From the NCBI RefSeq assembly GCF_007991655.1, contig NZ_BJYT01000010.1, positions 1 to 64,000 on the forward strand: 64,000 nt of DNA, in the 5' to 3' direction. The notes beneath the pieces were generated by a model that worked only from the letters and a program-made list of their open reading frames with translations, did not search any database and was not told where the DNA came from. Position 1 is the first letter of the stretch. Each line of letters opens with the position of its first letter. Positions 46,527-54,231 of this stretch are shown here, piece after piece. The stretch comes from Segetibacter aerophilus (GTDB lineage Bacteria > Bacteroidota > Bacteroidia > Chitinophagales > Chitinophagaceae). The position numbers and the translations under genes are program-made.

Positions 46527-46666
46527 AGTGGCTAAAATTTTCAAAAATAGGGGTTTATTGATTTCTCTGATTTTTTGCACGAATTCGTTTGTTCCTGCTT
46601 CTCTTATCCCCATTGGTAACTTTCGTAACTCATCCTATCTATTTGATTATTAATAGCATCAACAGC

Positions 46667-46685
46667 TTATCCACCGCTTTCCACA
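46667..46685 (+). promoter_or_regulatory. Two adjacent DnaA-box-like sites
   Basis: TTATCCACC (one mismatch from TTATCCACA) is followed after one base by CTTTCCACA (two mismatches). A perfect box in the opposite orientation follows at 46756. Confidence 0.4.
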
Positions 46686-46755
46686 ATGTACTAACAGAAA
46701 TACCAACAGACATGGCTCAAACTCAGTACCACGGCTGACTTCCCCCAAATAGTGG

Positions 46756-46764
46756 TGTGGATAA
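46756..46764 (-). promoter_or_regulatory. Perfect DnaA box
   Basis: TGTGGATAA, the complement of the consensus TTATCCACA, about 95 bp upstream of the mraZ ATG. With the two weaker sites it could couple dcw expression to DnaA. Confidence 0.5.
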
Positions 46765-46793
46765 AAAGAATGCACTTTAATTTGTATTAAAAG

Positions 46794-46828
46794 TGGGAAA
46801 AAGTGTTATTTTGTGGTAATAAATGGAA
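46794..46828 (+). promoter_or_regulatory. Candidate MraZ operator: four TGGNA boxes at 10-bp spacing
   Basis: TGGGA, TGTTA, TGGTA and TGGAA start at 46794, 46804, 46814 and 46824, exactly 10 bp apart. E. coli MraZ binds TGGGN repeats with 5-bp spacers upstream of its own gene. The last box ends 23 bp before the mraZ ATG, which fits autorepression. Confidence 0.65.
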
Positions 46829-46851
46829 AGGCCGACAAAATTTTTCAACAA

Positions 46852-47313
46852 ATGCCCACATTTCTAGGTGAATATGAAGCTACTGTCGACACGAAAGGTC
46901 GCTTCCTTTTACCTGGTGGCTTCAAAAAGCAGCTCAAGGAAGGCGAAAATACCTTCGTTTTAAGTCGCGGTATTGAAAGATGCCTGACGCTGTATCCGAT
47001 GAGTAGCTGGCAGCCCATTGTTGAAAAAATTAATGCTTTAAATGACTTTGACCCAAAAGTACGCGCATTTCGTCGGCAGTTTTTGGGCGGTGCAACAGAG
47101 GTAGAATTAGATGCTGCGGGAAGGATGTTGTTACCACCGACATTAAAAGAGTACGCTGATTTATCTAAAGACATCATCCTGGTAGCGGCTCTTGATAAAA
47201 TTGAAATTTGGGATTCACCAAAATATAAAAAGCTCTTTGATGACATGGCGCCCGAGGACTTTAGTAAACTCGCAGCCGATGTAATGGCGGATAAACCCGT
47301 AATAAATCTGTAA
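46852..47313 (+). CDS. mraZ: Transcriptional regulator MraZ
   Basis: AbrB-like DNA-binding protein that opens the dcw cluster and represses it. ATG at 46852 gives the canonical start MPTFLGEYEATVDTKGRFLL and 153 residues; an in-frame GTG at 46813 lies inside the operator-like repeats and is rejected. The two SpoVT/AbrB-type repeats are around GEYEATVDTKGRFLLPGG and GGATEVELDAAGRMLLPP. A MraZ-like box array lies directly upstream. The stop is 3 bp before the rsmH start, so the two are translationally close. Confidence 0.95.
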   Translation: MPTFLGEYEATVDTKGRFLLPGGFKKQLKEGENTFVLSRGIERCLTLYPMSSWQPIVEKINALNDFDPKVRAFRRQFLGGATEVELDAAGRMLLPPTLKEYADLSKDIILVAALDKIEIWDSPKYKKLFDDMAPEDFSKLAADVMADKPVINL

Positions 47314-47316
47314 GGT

Positions 47317-48261
47317 ATGGAGGACAACACTCCAACTGTTGATCACCATTCATCGCCTTATCATGTGCCGGTTTTATTCTATGAAACGATGGAAGCGCTC
47401 GAGATAAAACCCGAAGGTATTTACGTGGACTGCACATTCGGCGGAGGCGGACATAGCAGGGGTATTCTAGATAAACTCGGTCCTGCGGGAAAGCTGGTTG
47501 CTTTCGACCAGGATGCAGATGCAAGTAAGAATATTCCGGAAGATGAACGGGTGGTATTTGTGGCCAATAACTTTCGACACCTGCAAAGGTTTTTAAGGCT
47601 ACATGGCTTTGCAAAAGTGGATGGAGTGTTGGCTGACCTGGGAGTAAGCAGCCACCAGTTTGACGAAGGGGAGCGAGGTTTCTCTACGCGTTTTGAGGGC
47701 CCACTTGATATGCGGATGGACCAGCGCCATGAAAACACGGCTTCGGCAATTTTGAAAAAGTACACCGAGCAACAATTGCACAAACTATTCGAGCAATATG
47801 GCGAAGTGACCAACTCGAAAACATTAGCGAAGCAAATTGTGCAGCAACGAAACAGTAGTCCGCTCCAAACGATTGCGCAGCTAAAAGCTTTGATAAGTCC
47901 GGTAGTGAAAGGAAACCCTAACAAGTATTTAGCACAGGTTTTCCAGGCACTAAGAATAGAAGTTAATGACGAAATGGGCGCTTTAAAAGAAATGCTGGCA
48001 CAAATACCGGCAGTCTTAAAACCTGGGGGACGGGCGGCCATCATAACGTTTCATTCGTTGGAAGACAGGTTAGTTAAAAACTTTTTTAGAAACGGAAGCT
48101 TTGACGAGCAAGATGAAAACCCGCTGTCGATTGAGGAGCGAAAAAACGATTTAAAGATTATTACAAAGAAGCCAATCGTAGCAGGAACCGACGAAGTAAA
48201 AAGAAACCCACGAAGCAGAAGTGCTAAGCTGAGAGTGGCTGAGAGAAAAGGACAAGAATAG
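47317..48261 (+). CDS. rsmH: 16S rRNA (cytosine-N4) methyltransferase RsmH (MraW)
   Basis: Methylates C1402 of 16S rRNA with SAM; 314 residues. SAM site VDCTFGGGGHSRGIL, motif VLADLGVSSHQFDEGERGFS, GPLDMRMDQR and the late PGGRAAIITFHSLEDRLVKNFF are characteristic. It begins three bases after the mraZ stop. Unlike most dcw operons, 390 bp of repeat-rich DNA follow before the ftsL-like gene. Confidence 0.97.
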   Translation: MEDNTPTVDHHSSPYHVPVLFYETMEALEIKPEGIYVDCTFGGGGHSRGILDKLGPAGKLVAFDQDADASKNIPEDERVVFVANNFRHLQRFLRLHGFAKVDGVLADLGVSSHQFDEGERGFSTRFEGPLDMRMDQRHENTASAILKKYTEQQLHKLFEQYGEVTNSKTLAKQIVQQRNSSPLQTIAQLKALISPVVKGNPNKYLAQVFQALRIEVNDEMGALKEMLAQIPAVLKPGGRAAIITFHSLEDRLVKNFFRNGSFDEQDENPLSIEERKNDLKIITKKPIVAGTDEVKRNPRSRSAKLRVAERKGQE

Positions 48262-48423
48262 ATGAGCCTTAAAAACATGAAGAATAATAAATAGTAAGGT
48301 TTACATAAATGACAGGAAATATATAAAGACCGGAAATTAAAGCTGCAACCAAAACTACCGGCAGGCAAAGTTGAACAGAAGAAAATAATGATGTAACAGG
48401 CAGGAGAAGGAAAATTAGACATC

Positions 48424-48443
48424 GTTGCGTCGCACTCTTGTAG
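48424..48443 (+). repeat. Dispersed 20-bp repeat, copy 9 (type A)
   Basis: GTTGCGTCGCACTCTTGTAG, 19 of 20 matches to type A, preceded by CATC. It pairs with inverted copy 10. Confidence 0.85.
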
Positions 48444-48505
48444 GAATGAGGCTAAAATGAGCAGAAATGCAAAAGGCAGGAAAAGTTGAAAAACGAACTA
48501 AAAGA

Positions 48506-48525
48506 CGAACGGAATGCGACGCAAC
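48506..48525 (-). repeat. Dispersed 20-bp repeat, copy 10 (partial type A)
   Basis: On the minus strand GTTGCGTCGCATTC matches type A for 11 bases with looser similarity after. It is inverted relative to copy 9. Confidence 0.6.
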
Positions 48526-48651
48526 AGATGTTTAACAATGTACAAATGCGTGTACCAAAACCAGGAAAAACATCACAGCAAAACAGAATAAAAAGCAAAA
48601 AGTAAAACCCGAAAAGCTTGCAGCTAGCAGCTAAAAGCTTGAGGCTTTCAA

Positions 48652-49005
48652 ATGTCTGAACAAACCAACATAGGAAAAAAGAATGCAGCTATTCGTGCAG
48701 TAGGAGGCTTTTTCAACTACAGCTGGATATTAAGAAACATTGGATTTTTTTTATTCCTGGCAGCACTGGCAGTGGTGTATATCGCTAACGGACACATGAG
48801 CGATAACCGTATAAGAAAGATAAATGAAACAGCGAGAAAGTTAAAGGATCTACAGTATGAGTATAAAACGCTAAAAAGCGAGATGATGTTTAAAAGTCGT
48901 GAGAGCGAGATGGTGAAAGCCGCCGAACCGATGGGGCTAACGATGGATACAACATCACCAACCAGGATAAAATTGATCAGCAGAAAATCGGTAGAAAATA
49001 ACTAA
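48652..49005 (+). CDS. ftsL: FtsL-like division protein
   Basis: Bitopic protein of 117 residues: about 30 cytoplasmic residues, one membrane helix (IGFFLFLAALAVVYIANG, about 30-47), then a coiled coil (RIRKINETARKLKDLQYEYK) in the periplasm. Size, topology and place between rsmH and ftsI identify the Bacteroidota FtsL counterpart; sequence similarity to E. coli FtsL is weak as usual. It should pair with the divIC-like protein encoded at 42951. It starts with ATG at 48652. Confidence 0.88.
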   Translation: MSEQTNIGKKNAAIRAVGGFFNYSWILRNIGFFLFLAALAVVYIANGHMSDNRIRKINETARKLKDLQYEYKTLKSEMMFKSRESEMVKAAEPMGLTMDTTSPTRIKLISRKSVENN

Positions 49006-49040
49006 GAGGCCATAGTGTTTCAAAAAAGTTTGCGAGAAAA

Positions 49041-51143
49041 GTGGATGTAAAAAAAGACATACTGTGGAGAGTGTACCTGGGATTTATTCTTATGGCGATA
49101 GTAGGTACCTGTATTCTTGGAAAGGCTGTTTACATACAACAGGTACAAGGTTCTTACTGGAGAGGGATGAGTGACAGTCTTCATCAGCGTATTATTTCAC
49201 TGGATGCAGAAAGAGGAACAATATATAGCGAAGACGGCAGCATGTTGAGTACGAGCATTCCCCAGTTTGATATCTATATAGATTTCATGGCCGAAGGCTT
49301 AAGAGATAAAAATGGTAAGCGCTTCAAAGAGAATATAGACTCTTTAAGTATTTGCCTTGCCAACCTTTTTCACGACAGATCAAGTGCTGAATATAAATAC
49401 CTGTTACAAACAGGCTACCGCGAAAAAGACAGGTATTTTTTATTGAGAAAGAAAATGTCTTTTAAGGAGTACCAGCAGATGAGAAACTTTCCGCTTGTGC
49501 GCCTTGGAAGAAATAAAAGCGGCTTCATTCCTGATAAAAGAATCATCCGGCTTAACCCATATAAGATGCTTGCGTATCGTACCATAGGATTATTGAGAGA
49601 CAGCAACAAAGTCGGTCTCGAATTAACCTACGACAAGTATCTACAAGGCACAGCAGGAAAAAGACTGGTGCGTTTCATAGCAGGAGGAGCAAGCGTTCCC
49701 GTAGACGATTATGAAGTTGAAGCTGAAAATGGAAAAGATGTCATTACCACGTTGGACGTGAACATACAGGACGTGACGGAGAATGCACTGATGAAGATGA
49801 TGGTCAAAAATAAAGCAGAGCATGGATGTGCAATTGTAATGGAAGTAAACACGGGAAAGATTAAAGCAATTGCAAACCTGGGTCATGAGAAAGACAGCTT
49901 GTACTGGGAAGATTACAATTATGCTATCACGCCAACTGAACCTGGATCTACATTTAAGCTGGCTACCATGCTCTCATTGTTAGAAGACAGGAAAATAAAT
50001 CTAAATACCAATGTCGACTTGAATGGTGGCAAATGGCAGATTTATAAGCGTACCGTGTATGATGCTGAAGAACACGGATTGTATAATGTATCGGTAAAGC
50101 AAGCCTTCGAACATAGCAGCAATGTTGCAATGGCAAAGCTATCAGTACAGCATTATAGCAATAATCCAAATCAGTTTGTTAATCATATAAAGAAGCTGGG
50201 ACTTGATACACTAACAGGAATAGATCTTAAGGGTGAGATAAAACCTTCAATATATAAACCGGGCAGCAAGCGCTGGAGCAATACAACGCTTCCCTGGATG
50301 GCCTTTGGTTACAACCTTACCGTAAGTCCCTTGCAAATGCTGACCCTTTACAATGCCGTTGCTAACCAAGGCAGGATGATGAGACCTTATCTGGTAAATG
50401 AGATAAGGGAAGACGGAAGACCGCTTCAACAGTTTCAACCCACTATTCTAAAAGACAGTATTTGTAGTAAATCTACGTTGCATCAATTGCAGGAATGCCT
50501 GGAAGGAGTTGTTTTAGAGGGAACAGGAAAAGCACTAAAAAGCAATAATTACCGGATAGCAGGTAAGACAGGCACTGCACTTGTTGCAAATGGCAACCGT
50601 GGGTATGATGATAAAATCTATCAATCAACTTTCGTAGGATACTTTCCTGCTGAAAATCCCCAATACACCATAATTGTTACCATAAAAAATAAGGCTCACG
50701 CGGCTAACTACTTCGGAGCCTCGGTTGCAGGCCCTGTGTTCAAAGAAATTTCAGACCAGATCTATCTCTTAAAAGTTAATCAAAACCACAATACAGTTAA
50801 TGCCTTTCCAACAAATGACAGCAGTTGGTATAGCTACGCCGGGTATACCAAAGACATCAAGAAAATTACTGATCAACTGGGAGTAAGTATAGCGGCGACC
50901 GAAGCAAAAGGAAACTACAGCAGGATTTATAGGCAGGATGGAAACAATGTTTTGTCGAGTCAGCAAATCAGTATGAAAAAGATGCCTATCCTACTGGGCA
51001 TGGGCTTGAAAGATGCGGTTTACCTCTGTGAAAATTTAGGGTTAAAGGTGATTATTAAAGGAAAAGGAAAAGTTACAACGCAAACAATACCGGCAGGACA
51101 AAATATTACAAAAGGGCAAACAGTAAACATACAACTCAACTAA
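49041..51143 (+). CDS. ftsI: Septal peptidoglycan transpeptidase FtsI (PBP3-type) with PASTA domain
   Basis: Division-specific class B penicillin-binding protein, 700 residues. One N-terminal membrane helix (WRVYLGFILMAIVGTCILG), a dimerisation domain, then the transpeptidase with SxxK at Ser303-Lys306 (EPGSTFKLATML), SSN at 359-361 and KTG at 509-511 (AGKTGTALVANG). A PASTA domain covers about 636-700 (MPILLGMGLKDAVYLCENLG). It starts at GTG 49041, 35 bp after the ftsL stop; no in-frame ATG would keep the membrane anchor. A C-terminal PASTA domain on the septal PBP is seen in Gram-positives and in Bacteroidota. Confidence 0.95.
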   Translation: MDVKKDILWRVYLGFILMAIVGTCILGKAVYIQQVQGSYWRGMSDSLHQRIISLDAERGTIYSEDGSMLSTSIPQFDIYIDFMAEGLRDKNGKRFKENIDSLSICLANLFHDRSSAEYKYLLQTGYREKDRYFLLRKKMSFKEYQQMRNFPLVRLGRNKSGFIPDKRIIRLNPYKMLAYRTIGLLRDSNKVGLELTYDKYLQGTAGKRLVRFIAGGASVPVDDYEVEAENGKDVITTLDVNIQDVTENALMKMMVKNKAEHGCAIVMEVNTGKIKAIANLGHEKDSLYWEDYNYAITPTEPGSTFKLATMLSLLEDRKINLNTNVDLNGGKWQIYKRTVYDAEEHGLYNVSVKQAFEHSSNVAMAKLSVQHYSNNPNQFVNHIKKLGLDTLTGIDLKGEIKPSIYKPGSKRWSNTTLPWMAFGYNLTVSPLQMLTLYNAVANQGRMMRPYLVNEIREDGRPLQQFQPTILKDSICSKSTLHQLQECLEGVVLEGTGKALKSNNYRIAGKTGTALVANGNRGYDDKIYQSTFVGYFPAENPQYTIIVTIKNKAHAANYFGASVAGPVFKEISDQIYLLKVNQNHNTVNAFPTNDSSWYSYAGYTKDIKKITDQLGVSIAATEAKGNYSRIYRQDGNNVLSSQQISMKKMPILLGMGLKDAVYLCENLGLKVIIKGKGKVTTQTIPAGQNITKGQTVNIQLN

Positions 51144-51183
51144 CTCCTACTTTCTCTACCAAGGGCACGCTAGGAATCTGGTT

Positions 51184-52647
51184 ATGGCAAAACTACAAGA
51201 CATACTATACAATGTACGGCTGAAGGCAGTAACAGGCATTACGAATCTGGACGTGAAAGACATCCAGACTGATAGCCGGAAAGTTACTTCGGGTTCTGTA
51301 TTTGTCGCTATAACGGGCACCGTTAGTAATGGTCATGATTTCATTGATGCTGCAATCGGTAAAGGTGCCAGTGTAATTATTTGTGAGGTAATGCCGAACG
51401 TCTTGAAAGACGAAGTGACCTATTTGCAGGTGAACGATACGGCGGAAGCGGTGGCTAACATGGCTCATCACTTCTACAACGAACCATCAACTAAGCTGAA
51501 ACTGGTGGGTGTAACAGGCACCAATGGAAAAACTACGATTGCCACTCTTTTATATAAGCTCTTTACAAAACTGGGATACAAGTGTGGCCTGATAAGCACT
51601 GTTCAAAATCAAATAGGTAACACTATAGTTCCGGCAACGCACACCACGCCTGATGCTATTAGCCTGCAATCGTTGCTGCATGACATGGTAGAAGCTGGAT
51701 GTTCACATGTTTTTATGGAAGTAAGCAGCCACGCCATTCACCAACATAGAACTACAGCGGTTGAATTTGTCGGAGGCATATTTACGAACATTACCCACGA
51801 CCACCTCGACTATCATAAAACCTTTGATGAATATATCAGGGTAAAGAAAAAGTTCTTCGACGGTTTGCCCTCTGCAGCATTTGCCATTTCGAACCTCGAT
51901 GATAAAAGAGGGCAAGTAATGTTGCAGAATACTGCTGCTAAAAAGCACTTCTACAGCCTGCATACCGTAGCAGACTTTAAAGGAAAAATCCTGGAAAATT
52001 TACTTACAGGATTAATCATGACGGTAAATGATAAGGAAGTTCATTTTAGGTTAATCGGAGAATTCAATGCTTATAACATTCTTGCTGTCTACGGCGCTGC
52101 TATGTGTCTCGGCGAAAACAGCGAGGAAGTGTTAACGATCATGAGTTTGCTAACTAGTGCTGAAGGAAGGTTTGACTACGTTGTCAGTGACTCGAAGATT
52201 ATAGGGATTGTTGACTATGCTCATACACCGGATGCTTTAGAAAATGTGTTGCATACCATCAAAAAGCTTCGCCAGGGAAATGAGCAGGTGATTACGGTAG
52301 TTGGATGTGGTGGAGATCGGGATAAAACAAAAAGGCCTGAAATGGCAGAGATCGCGTGTGAACTAAGTGATCGGGTAATATTTACCAGCGACAACCCTCG
52401 AAGTGAAGATCCGGTAGAAATTATAAAGGAAATGGAGCAGGGTTTAGGGAGTGCTGCGAAAAGAAAGTTTATGTCCGTTACAGATAGAAAGGACGCCATT
52501 AAAATGGCGGTCAGCATGGCAAAGCCATTCGACATTCTGCTGGTTGCGGGAAAAGGACACGAAAAGTACCAGGAGATAAAAGGTGTAAAACATCCTTTCG
52601 ATGACAAGGCGGTGTTGAAAGAAATGTTTGAGTTGTTTGAGAAGTAA
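51184..52647 (+). CDS. murE: UDP-MurNAc-tripeptide synthetase MurE (meso-DAP type)
   Basis: Adds meso-diaminopimelate to UDP-MurNAc-Ala-Glu in peptidoglycan precursor synthesis, 487 residues. ATP site GVTGTNGKTTIATLLYKL, substrate segments HTTPDAISLQSLL and EVSSHAIHQHR, and the DNPR motif in FTSDNPRSEDP, which marks DAP rather than lysine as the substrate. It lies 40 bp after ftsI. murF, which usually follows, is absent; 215 bp of intergenic DNA lead directly to mraY. Confidence 0.96.
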   Translation: MAKLQDILYNVRLKAVTGITNLDVKDIQTDSRKVTSGSVFVAITGTVSNGHDFIDAAIGKGASVIICEVMPNVLKDEVTYLQVNDTAEAVANMAHHFYNEPSTKLKLVGVTGTNGKTTIATLLYKLFTKLGYKCGLISTVQNQIGNTIVPATHTTPDAISLQSLLHDMVEAGCSHVFMEVSSHAIHQHRTTAVEFVGGIFTNITHDHLDYHKTFDEYIRVKKKFFDGLPSAAFAISNLDDKRGQVMLQNTAAKKHFYSLHTVADFKGKILENLLTGLIMTVNDKEVHFRLIGEFNAYNILAVYGAAMCLGENSEEVLTIMSLLTSAEGRFDYVVSDSKIIGIVDYAHTPDALENVLHTIKKLRQGNEQVITVVGCGGDRDKTKRPEMAEIACELSDRVIFTSDNPRSEDPVEIIKEMEQGLGSAAKRKFMSVTDRKDAIKMAVSMAKPFDILLVAGKGHEKYQEIKGVKHPFDDKAVLKEMFELFEK

Positions 52648-52745
52648 AGAATGAATAAAAAATAAAAAATAAAAAAGGTGGCACGGGAGCAAAGAGATTA
52701 GGTAAAATATGTATAGGCCGGGCTAAAGTTAATAATCCAGCTTTC

Positions 52746-52765
52746 GTTGCGTCGCACTCTTGTAC
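52746..52765 (+). repeat. Dispersed 20-bp repeat, copy 11 (type A, exact)
   Basis: GTTGCGTCGCACTCTTGTAC in the 215-bp gap between murE and mraY. The same gap holds an A-rich AATAAAAAATAAAAAA run and a duplicated TCCTTTTGACTT (52808 and 52820 regions) just upstream of mraY. Confidence 0.88.
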
Positions 52766-52862
52766 TGTAGCAACAAAACGGAACAATGTTCAACGGCTTT
52801 CAAAATTTTTCCTTTTGACTTTCTCCTTTTGACTTAACAATAGTGGACTAGTAATTTTTAAT

Positions 52863-54161
52863 ATGCTGTACTACATCTATCAATGGCTGGCAAAAGCAGG
52901 AATAAAGTTTCCGGGAAGTGGACTGTTTCAGTTCATCACCTTCCGTATGCTGTTGGCTGTTTTACTGTCGCTGATAATTACTACAGTCTATGGAAAACGC
53001 CTTATCAGATTTTTGCTTAAGAAACAAGTGGGTGAAACGGTTAGAGATTTAGGGCTTGCGGGAGAACAGCAAAAGAAAGGTACCCCAACGATGGGCGGCA
53101 TAATCATCCTGCTTGCTATCATCATCCCTACCCTATTATTTGGAAACCTTGATAAGGTCTACGTACGCCTGATGCTACTGAGCACGGTATGGTTAGGCAT
53201 CATAGGATTTATAGATGATTATTTGAAATTAAGGTCTAAGAGAATTGCCAAAGAAAAAGGTTTAAAGTATCAAAAGTCTGACAGTGATGGCTTGGCCGGA
53301 AGGTTTAAAATATTTGGACAGGTGGTATTAGGAATTATTGTTGGTGCCACCCTATACTTTAATAGCAGTGTAAATGTTGAGCGTGAGATAATGTCTAAGC
53401 AAGGAGTTGAAACTATTCACGCAGGAGAAAGAAAGGTGAACGAAGTAACACGAATGATCAGTGGAAGGCAACATCGTTTTGCAGTTGTACAAACACCTAT
53501 TACAACCATTCCGTTTGTAAGAAACCACGAGTTTAATTATTCGAGATTATTGCCCGAAGCTTTAAGGGGTTTTACGTGGGTTTTATATATTCTCATAGTA
53601 ATCTTTATTATCACCGCTGTATCAAATGGTGCCAATATAACTGACGGCCTCGATGGTTTGGCGACAGGCGTTTCGGCTATCATTGGTGTTTGTCTTGGTG
53701 TCTTCGCTTATGTAAGTGGAAACGTAAGATTAGCAGAATACTTAAACATCATGTACATCCCTAACCTGGGAGAACTAAGCATTTTTATCGGGGCTTTCAT
53801 TGGGGCATGTATAGGTTTTTTATGGTACAATGCATTTCCTGCACAAGTTTTTATGGGCGACACAGGTAGTCTCGCACTTGGCGGTATCATAGCATCACTT
53901 GCCATTATCATCCGTAAAGAATTAATGATACCAATTATCTGCGGCGTGTTCCTGATTGAATTGGTGAGCGTGATCTTACAGGTATCCTACTTCAAATACA
54001 CAAAGAGAAAATATGGTGAGGGGCGAAGGATTTTTCAGATGAGCCCACTACACCATCATTACCAAAAGTTAGGTTACCACGAGAGCAAAATAGCAGTGAG
54101 GTTCTGGATCGTAACAATATTATGCGTCGTGTTTTCTATCATGAGTTTGAAAATAAGGTAG
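52863..54161 (+). CDS. mraY: Phospho-MurNAc-pentapeptide transferase MraY
   Basis: Makes lipid I by moving phospho-MurNAc-pentapeptide to undecaprenyl phosphate in the inner membrane. 432 residues with about ten membrane segments. Motifs: GTPTMGGIIILLAI, IGFIDDYLKLRSKR (Asp-Asp pair), NGANITDGLDGLATGV, MGDTGSLALGG and SPLHHHYQKLGYHE. A hydrophilic insert of about 70 residues (VEREIMSKQGVETIHAGERK and following) after the fifth segment makes it longer than the E. coli enzyme, as in other Bacteroidota. The stop codon is fused with the first copy of the dcw junction element. Confidence 0.96.
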   Translation: MLYYIYQWLAKAGIKFPGSGLFQFITFRMLLAVLLSLIITTVYGKRLIRFLLKKQVGETVRDLGLAGEQQKKGTPTMGGIIILLAIIIPTLLFGNLDKVYVRLMLLSTVWLGIIGFIDDYLKLRSKRIAKEKGLKYQKSDSDGLAGRFKIFGQVVLGIIVGATLYFNSSVNVEREIMSKQGVETIHAGERKVNEVTRMISGRQHRFAVVQTPITTIPFVRNHEFNYSRLLPEALRGFTWVLYILIVIFIITAVSNGANITDGLDGLATGVSAIIGVCLGVFAYVSGNVRLAEYLNIMYIPNLGELSIFIGAFIGACIGFLWYNAFPAQVFMGDTGSLALGGIIASLAIIIRKELMIPIICGVFLIELVSVILQVSYFKYTKRKYGEGRRIFQMSPLHHHYQKLGYHESKIAVRFWIVTILCVVFSIMSLKIR

Positions 54162-54189
54162 AAGCCCCGGCCCTAAAGGGAGGAGAGAG
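54162..54189 (-). repeat. dcw junction element, copy 1 (minus, after mraY)
   Basis: AAGCCCCGGCCCTAAAGGG followed by AGGAGAGAG directly after the mraY stop. It is the inverted partner of the copy inside murD at 54265. Nearly the same sequence ends ftsW and murG. Confidence 0.85.
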
Positions 54190-54231
54190 AAAGAAGATAG
54201 TATTTGATTATAAAACAAGGGATTGGAATTG

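Larger units (their letters stand above)
46527..46851. promoter_or_regulatory. Divergent control region between queA and mraZ
   Basis: 325 bp without a gene. It contains three DnaA-box-like 9-mers: TTATCCACC at 46667, CTTTCCACA at 46677 and a perfect TGTGGATAA at 46756. A TTTG element (46781) and TATTTTG (46807) resemble the Bacteroidota -33/-7 promoter, with a spacer slightly long at 22 bp. A four-fold 10-bp-spaced TGGNA array (46794-46828) lies over this promoter. Confidence 0.55.
48262..48651. repeat. 390-bp repeat-bearing gap inside the dcw cluster
   Basis: No coding frame of quality. It contains dispersed repeat copy 9 (48424, plus) and copy 10 (48506, minus) in inverted orientation 62 bp apart, able to pair over about 17 bp. 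Just before ftsL is AGCTTGCAGCTAGCAGCT followed by AAGCTTGAGGCTTT, another short intergenic repeat; a similar AGCTTG-rich piece occurs near 2995. Confidence 0.6.

Noticed and set aside
46527-46613. N-terminal extension of QueA by 29 residues
   Set aside because: The family start (HPKHLSITEFSYDL) is reached from ATG 46526; the extra sequence has no family resemblance.
46667-46764. Replication origin at the DnaA-box-like sites
   Set aside because: Only three sites, no dnaA or dnaN, and no AT-rich unwinding repeats; a regulatory role fits better.
46813-46851. GTG start for mraZ 13 codons upstream
   Set aside because: It lies inside the TGGNA operator-like repeats and at the putative promoter; the protein from ATG 46852 matches the canonical MraZ start.
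47421-48044. 207-residue minus-strand frame opposite rsmH
   Set aside because: Cysteine- and serine-rich shadow of a clearly conserved gene; no family pattern.
52808-52835. Repeated TCCTTTTGACTT before mraY as tandem promoter -35 elements
   Set aside because: Bacteroidota promoters use a different consensus and no -7 element follows at the right distance; it is noted only as a short duplication.
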